64,000 bases of DNA from Typha latifolia (taxonomy: Eukaryota > Streptophyta > Magnoliopsida > Poales > Typhaceae), in contig CM034099.1 in assembly GCA_019914945.1 (NCBI GenBank), forward strand, positions 11,545,001-11,609,000, written 5' to 3'. Made by a program: the position numbers and the translations under genes. Every line of letters starts with the position of its first letter. Position 1 is the first letter of the stretch. The notes under the pieces are model-generated. The model made no database searches and was not told the DNA's origin. It saw only the letters and a program-made list of their open reading frames with translations. This document shows, piece by piece, positions 57,793 through 64,000 of this stretch.

Positions 57793-60700
57793 TTAGTGTT
57801 TGGTTACTGAACCAGTTTAGGGGCCTCTCCTAAACCCAAAACAAATGGGGTTTGGGTTTTAATCTAGGCGATCACATATTAATATTCATCTACTAACATT
57901 TGCATTGAACAAGATTTGTAAACAAATACCAAATATATAACTCATTCTAAATCTAAATTTTATTGTTTGTAGCATGTTTAACAATAAACGATTACCTCAG
58001 GAAAACCAAATTTACTTAGTTATGCAGAATATTTTTCACAAAACTATGTCATTACATAAATAGGAAAAATAGTCTTACTCACCTTTAGACAATTAAATTT
58101 CTGCTCCCAAAACATTAGTTGAATTTTTTTTTGAATCTTATCTTGAAAGGTGCACACAACATAACTTAAGGTATTTTTTATGCCTTCCAAAATCTGTAGT
58201 TAATGTCTTCTAATTTAATTATTGTTATAGTTTTGGTAACTTAATTCATAAGCCCCATTATTTCTAATCATTTTGGATATAATATTTTCAGCTAATTCAA
58301 GCTAAACTAAATTTAATATTATTCTCTCTAACTCACAAGGAACTACTTCTTAATATCTTAATGACACTACTTCATTGTCAATTTAACTCTTACTAGACAA
58401 AATAAGATCCTTTGAATAACTCAAATCTTAAAATACACCATATTATTATGAATTAAGAACTTAAACCACCAAATTAGTCATCCCCTTTAGACAACAAGAA
58501 ATCTGCAAATATTTCCTCTAATCAAATATAAGAAACCCAAATCACCAAGTTAAATATTTTTTGAGATAACATCAAATCTGAAAGTACCTCTTCTAACCAT
58601 GGATAAGAAAACCTAAAATCTAAAAATAAGCCTTCAACCTATAAGCCTTCATTTCTGTTTAAAGCTTTCTTTATATTAATTCAATCATAGATTTGCCTAA
58701 GCAAAAATCAAATTCACTTCCTTTACCCATAGATTAAGAAGAAAATCTGCATAGAATCCTCTAACATAAGAGCCCTTTTAGTCATTAGATTCTTCTTTCT
58801 CTATATCTAGTATTAAATATACCACCATAGGAAATTAGAAGAACAAAAGTAAAAAAAGTATTTCAGCTACGTCTATCTGAATTAGATATACTCTATTAAT
58901 TCCTATCTTCAAATAATACACCTATGGGTAGTATCCTCATAACAAGCCATTGTAACAAATTTAATTCTCCAAACTGTCTTTCAACAAAAGTTTATATGTA
59001 AGGAATATTCTTCCACCCAAAGATTAGAACTCTAAAATCTACATAGAAGCTTCGCACAAAACAACCCCCTAGATTTGGTAAAACCCCTCGTTTCATTATT
59101 AGAAGAATTACCAAATAATTAAAAAGGAGTATAAGAGAACACACCTTAATAAGTGAGAATTTCAGAGTTATGATCAATATTTCTCCAAATGGAAACTAGC
59201 TTTTGTGATTTCCATATTTCTCTCCTCTAACCAGCCTTCATTTTTCTCTCCTGTGATCTCTTTTCTTCTCTCTAGAGCAAGAGAGAGCATATTTTGTTGG
59301 CTGCTCTTAGTTGGCTCCTTTGCTCTCCCTTATCTATTTAGCGCGAGTCGTAGAGTTTCTAAATGTACCAGGTGTGTCATTATAAGTGGTCACACCTGGG
59401 CACCCTTTTGTTGTGTTAACTTGTGCTAAAATCCTAAAGTAAAGTCTGAATAATTAGACACTAACACAAGTAATTATCTTAATCATGGTAATTAGGCCAT
59501 TAATAAAATAATTAGCGGTAATTAAGACATTAACCAAATAAATGCTCTTTAGCCAAACATGATTTCCTAGAGAAGCCTTGCCATTTATTATTACACTTGC
59601 CTCTACTAAAAATATTATCATGAAATGTCATAATTAACACTAGCTAGGTGGCACCTAGCTTAATAAGCAATTGAGGATATTTAGTTTGCTAATATACAAT
59701 AAAACTTGAAAGAATAAAATTCTAAATTAATTAGATACTAACATAGGTAATTATTCGTATCTATGGAACATAAACTCGATTAGCTCACTAATCAATTCAT
59801 TAGTGCTAATCTAGTAATTAATCCAAAAAATCTGGTTTAGCATAGCATGATCTCCTTTAGGATACATAACCATTCGTTTGATTCTTGTCATGCTTAACTA
59901 ATACTTTTAGTTTAATAAATGTGATGTCAAACTTGAAAGAATTTAGGCTCTTCTTTTATTGATAGAACCCAGGTTTTGAAAAGCATTTTTTGGCAGCTGC
60001 CTTGGCAGTGCGGCACATTGACTGCCCCACTAACTTGGTATGTGCACATACTAGATGTTTATTGTTCCATGGCGGGCTTTGAGAGAATAGATCGGGTAGG
60101 ATTAGTGAAGTTAACAAAAAAATACATATATTCTCCATTCGATCTCCAATGAGCCCTAAATCCCTAAATCTCTCTCCATCCCTTCTCTTTAAAGCTCTTC
60201 TTTTCTCAACAGTGGACGACAAATGGTAGGCAACGAGCGGCGTATGTCGACGAGCTTGGCATGACGGTGACCAGCGCATGACAATGTGCGTCGCGTGATG
60301 GTGCGACGCATGAGAGTTGGGCTAAGGAGAGCGACACACGAGGGAAGGCTTTTGATAGCGACTCACATGATTGGCTAGACGGTGAGTCTCTCTATATTCT
60401 CTCACACTCTCTCAAGCTTGAGCTCTTGGTCTGATCTCCAATTTCTTCAGCTACGTTGAGGAGAGAGAAATGATGTTGAATAAGTGATTGATGGTAGAAT
60501 AGGGGCCTAGTTATCCTTTCTATCGTGCTTCTAGTGAAAAGACCCTCACTTGCCATCTTAATAGGATGCTACCTAAACTTATTTGCTGTGTAAGTTCTGA
60601 ATAGTGTGAATTTTATAGTACAATTTAATTTGATTAATGTGAATTAGTCTAATAAAATTTACATATAATATATATTATATTAATATAATTATTTTTTATG

Positions 60701-61369
60701 TTTTATATATTAAAAATGTTAAAGTGTCTTGTTGTCCGCTTTGGTGCTTGCCTTCCCCATAGGCATTCGGTGGTCGACTGACTGCCCGTCATCCGTAGCC
60801 ATCTTTCAAAATATTGGTAATACTAAGTGAATGAGTAAATGAAACTATAAGGAACATTGCAGTTTTAACGAATTTTTCGAACATTAGCTAGCTCTCTTTT
60901 GTATGAGTATGAGTATGATAGCTAGCTCTCTTCTCTTTTTGGGTCTAATAATAATATGAGTATGATAGGTAGAAGTAGGCGTTCTCTTCTGTATAGTCTA
61001 AATAACATGAATGATACAAACCTAATTCATAGTATGCAGGCGGACAAGTCACTGATAGGGCATATGCGGGGTGTGGATGCATATGCAGTATCCAAATTCA
61101 TGTGGTATGCGGATGCATATGCGGGGAACATATATAGTCGAGCAATAAAATTATTAAAACTAACTATATATAGCTTACCTCAAGGTTCTCAGTTTCGGCC
61201 GATCCTACTCGGGATTGGCCCTAGCTCGATCCCTTTTCTAATTGATGTACCCCCTACCTACCTCTCTTTTCTCACTTCTCTTTCTTTCTCTCGCTTTCTC
61301 CTTTTCTCTTCTAATACGATCTCCCCTCAAAAAGGGTTGATTCGACTCACAACTAGGTTTGGGCAGTAA
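57793..61369. other. Gene-free region
   Basis: AT-rich throughout. A TC-rich, promoter-like patch lies at 59200-59400, and frames up to 137 codons (60956-61369) show no domain. 60884-60970 has a repeated GAGTATGATAGCTAGCTCTC phrase. 61060-61125 has three GATGCATATGCGG-like phrases. Nothing supports a gene. Confidence 0.45.
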
Positions 61370-62049
61370 TTTATACGAAGCTTTTGAGAGATTTTCTAGC
61401 GGATCTAGCCATTGGATTGACATGACTTTTAATATTTTGTAGTCCTAGAGAAGTGTTTTCCAACAAATATAATTTCATTGAATCGGATAAACAGATCGGG
61501 AGATCTCCTTGAAATAGTGTACGAAGGTCATAATGTCATAACTGTGAGATTTAGGTCCGAGCGGGATTTGGGATTCATGGTGGAGGCACAGTGGGGGTAG
61601 GCCGGCGATGATTGGGTGTCGCCAGTAGGGATAGTGGTGGAAAGGGTTAAGGCAATGGTAGAAAGAGTAGAAGAAGAGGAAGGAATGCGCTAAAGGACTA
61701 GGGTGGTAGGTTGGTCGACAGGGGCTAGAGGCGGCGTAGCCGGGATTCATGGCTACTATCGAGGGAGAAGAGAGCAAAGAAGAATGAGAGGAAGAAGATT
61801 AGGGTATAGGAATTCAATTCATTCGATAATCCATTATGGTATGCACCACAATACTTTATAGGTGGCTACCGTTTCGCCGGTTCGGCTAAATTGATTAGAT
61901 TGAACTCATAAGTACTTGAAAGCAAGTAGTACTAATGTAGGGACTAAAATGTAATAAGTAAATAACAACGCTTAATTAATAAAATAGAAATAGGGATCCA
62001 ATCCCCTTGCACTCGGCTCGAGGCAACTTGGTTTGACCCGAGTTGTATC
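61370..62049 (-). repeat. LTR-like fragment, TGATAC family
   Basis: It ends ACCCGAGTTGTATCA (minus start TGATACAACTCGGGT). Its body resembles 31949-32849: a CCTAGAGAAGTGTTTTCCAA block, GGTGG-rich text and a TATA-like ACTTTATAGG (61850-61859). The left end and primer site were not found. Confidence 0.55.
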
Positions 62050-62855
62050 ATCTTCTTTCTCACCTTTTCTATTAGTGACCGAGTAGATCTTCAGCGACCT
62101 TGACCTCCGACGACATTCTCTGACGAAAATTCGACGACCTTAACCTTTGACAACGATCTGAATGTAAGAAAACTATGAAAATTTAGATAGTCGTAGTCTT
62201 GAAAGTTAGGGTTCTAATAGTTTTAGTTTCACATAAATTGGAAGTCGAATAAAAGTTATAAATAAAATAGTAGAAGAAGATCAAAACGGGACAGATTGAT
62301 AAAATATTCGACGTTGCGGTGGTCGTTGGAGAGTGGCGGATGACTAAGGGTGGTGGTGGATAGCCGTATGGTAGGGTGACTACTGGAGGAAGGTGGTTGT
62401 TATGATTTAGAAGCTTTGGAGGTTCTACGGCTATAATCTACTCTTAGAAAAGTAAAGACGATCTAACGATTACGATAAAACAGTAAATGCGATAATAAAA
62501 AATAACTAAAGTCAATTAATTCTCAATGCTTGGATGTTTGGATGCATAAACAAAGAAATCCAACCTCTCTATATATAGAAATCGGGTACAATGAGTCCTA
62601 CTCGGAAATAGCCCTAAAGGTTTATATGATTCAAATTAGGATTTATTAGAGGCTTACATAATTTAATTAAATTTGTCTTAGTAGCTCATATGACTTAATT
62701 AGACTTGCCCTGAGAGCTTACATGACATAACTAGATTTGTCATAAGGGTTTACATAAGAGATCAATATAAATCAATTAAAAGATAAATAGACTCGATTCA
62801 TCGAGCCTAATGTCCTCATGATGCGATCCGATTTGACCCGATTCATGTCAGGGAA
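62050..62855. other. Sequence between two direct LTR repeats
   Basis: AT-rich with GGTGGTGG text near 62300-62400; also LTR-like, but unassigned. No gene. Confidence 0.4.
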
Positions 62856-63132
62856 TAAAGAAGAATGAGAGGAAGAAGATTAGGGTATAGGAATTCAATT
62901 AATCCGATAATACATTACGGTGCACACCATAATGCTTTATAGGTAGTTATCGTTTAGCCGATTCGGCTAACCTGACCAAATTGAACTCATAAGTACTTGA
63001 AAGCAAGTAATACTAATGTAGGGACTAAAATGTAAAAAGCAAATAACAAGAATTAATTAAATAAAATAGAAATAGGGATCCAATCCCTTTGCGCTCAGCT
63101 CGAGGCGACTTGGTTTGACCCGAGTTGTATCT
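62856..63132 (-). repeat. Second copy of the LTR end
   Basis: It repeats 61780-62049 with few changes, from AGAATGAGAGGAAGAAGATT to GACCCGAGTTGTATC. The terminal CA is lost (TATCTTC in place of TATCATC). Confidence 0.72.
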
Positions 63133-64000
63133 TCTTCTATCGGTGACCGAGTAGATCTCCGGCGACCTCGACCTCCAGTGATGTTCTCGAACGAAGATCC
63201 GACGACCTTGACCTCCGGCGACCTCGGGTGAGTTTTCTTTTTAAATTTCTTTTTTAAGTTTTTAATTTCTCTCTTATTCCCTCTCTTTTTCTTTTTGCAC
63301 CGAGTAGATTTCGATGACTTCTGCTGCCGGAGAGGAATGAAGTAAAGAAAAAAATTAGAAAAAATTTGAGATGGTTTTATTTTCTTAAATTTTAAATTTA
63401 ATTTATATTTTATTTTGGTTTTTGTTTATATTTACTTACAGAGTTACAGTGAAAAATAAAAAATATTAATGGTTCTAAAATAGAAGTCATATTTTGAAAT
63501 TTAGGCTTCATTTGTGAGTAATTTTTATTTTCTTATTTTTCTGTCATTTTTCTAAATTTTTAGAATATTCTGTATTTTAAAAAAATATTTAGAATTTTAC
63601 GTAATTATAAAATAGTCTATGCGGCTGCTTTTCAAAACAATTAGACAATGTGTAACATTATACACACCCCATTACATTATGCTTGGAGGTTTCTAGGGAT
63701 GAAGTGCTACATTGTGCTGACCAGCATGTAGAAAGTGTCATGCTCTGACTATATATGTGAATTATTATTTCCTCTTGGAAGTCAAATATCGACAGAATAG
63801 CAGATTACAGAAGACAAATATTATCAAATTTGGTTCTGGCATATTGAGTTTCCTGGATGAAATGGAACTCTTAAACTTGAAGTCTATATTTTAGGAGTGG
63901 ACTATAAAAGAGCTGTCATGCTGGCTTTGCATTTTAGAGACGAAGTTTCTTATTGTTAGCTTGTTGCTTTGACTGCTTTATTTTAAATTTTGCTTTTGAT
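63133..64000. other. Right edge, no gene identified
   Basis: AT-rich. A short open stretch near 63800-63890 (IIKFGSGILSFLDEMELLNL) could belong to a gene beyond the window, but no splice site or family supports it. Confidence 0.3.

Noticed and set aside
60956..61369. 137-codon plus-strand frame
   Set aside because: No recognisable motif and biased toward Ser and Leu from a TC-rich stretch; no splice or promoter context.

Overview
The window is nuclear DNA of a flowering plant. It is AT-rich, dominated by transposable elements, and holds one convincing host gene. The plant assignment rests on the elements present: Sirevirus-type Ty1/copia, a chromodomain Ty3/gypsy element, CACTA and Mutator-like transposons, a LINE fragment, a possible SINE tail, and LTR primer sites complementary to initiator tRNA-Met. 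The species cannot be read from the sequence. Almost all element genes carry stops, frameshifts or truncations, so this looks like old, nested, silenced heterochromatin.

Layout. 1-2106 is part of a long LTR (here called family L1, ends TGTAAC...GTTACA) inserted in the integrase gene of Sirevirus copy A (2107-5826). 5827-7983 holds a Ty3 gag fragment, an LTR-like piece and unassigned DNA. 7984-14743 is an L1 element in minus orientation with a 3.1 kb non-coding interior, one full 3.1 kb LTR and one collapsed 0.5 kb LTR. More partial L1 LTR copies fill 14744-16053, 16560-18091, 20071-21861 and 21862-25631, with a LINE fragment (18092-19290) and a small inverted-repeat element (19467-20046) between them. 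These LTRs carry long GA tracts, GC-rich blocks and a conserved hairpin, and two of them repeat their outer part in tandem.

25632-26728 may be the start of a host gene cut off by Sirevirus copy B (26726-31640). 31949-32849 is an LTR of another family, followed by an AT-rich minisatellite. 33838-39478 is a complete but decayed Reina-like chromovirus. 39479-42640 holds a telomere-box motif and a tandem array with a period near 166 bp. 42720-44112 is a Mutator-like transposase, interrupted at 44113 by a CACTA element (44113-46830). An LTR-like block (about 46850-48936) follows, then Sirevirus copy C (48937-53698), whose gag gene is partly duplicated.

The host gene is an intronless frame at 54252-54869 for a U4/U6.U5 tri-snRNP 27 kDa protein (SNRNP27 family), a splicing factor with an RD/RS-rich N-terminus and the conserved C-terminal domain. 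Downstream lie a probable SINE tail, a 1.06 kb element with inverted repeats of about 190 bp (56735-57792), and gene-free AT-rich DNA with LTR-derived direct repeats near 61.8 and 62.9 kb.

I found no operon, CRISPR array, RNA gene or clearly new coding system. The most unusual material is structural: modular LTR growth in family L1, TTCGAA palindrome clusters shared by copia and non-copia LTRs, and internal tandem duplications inside two Sirevirus copies.
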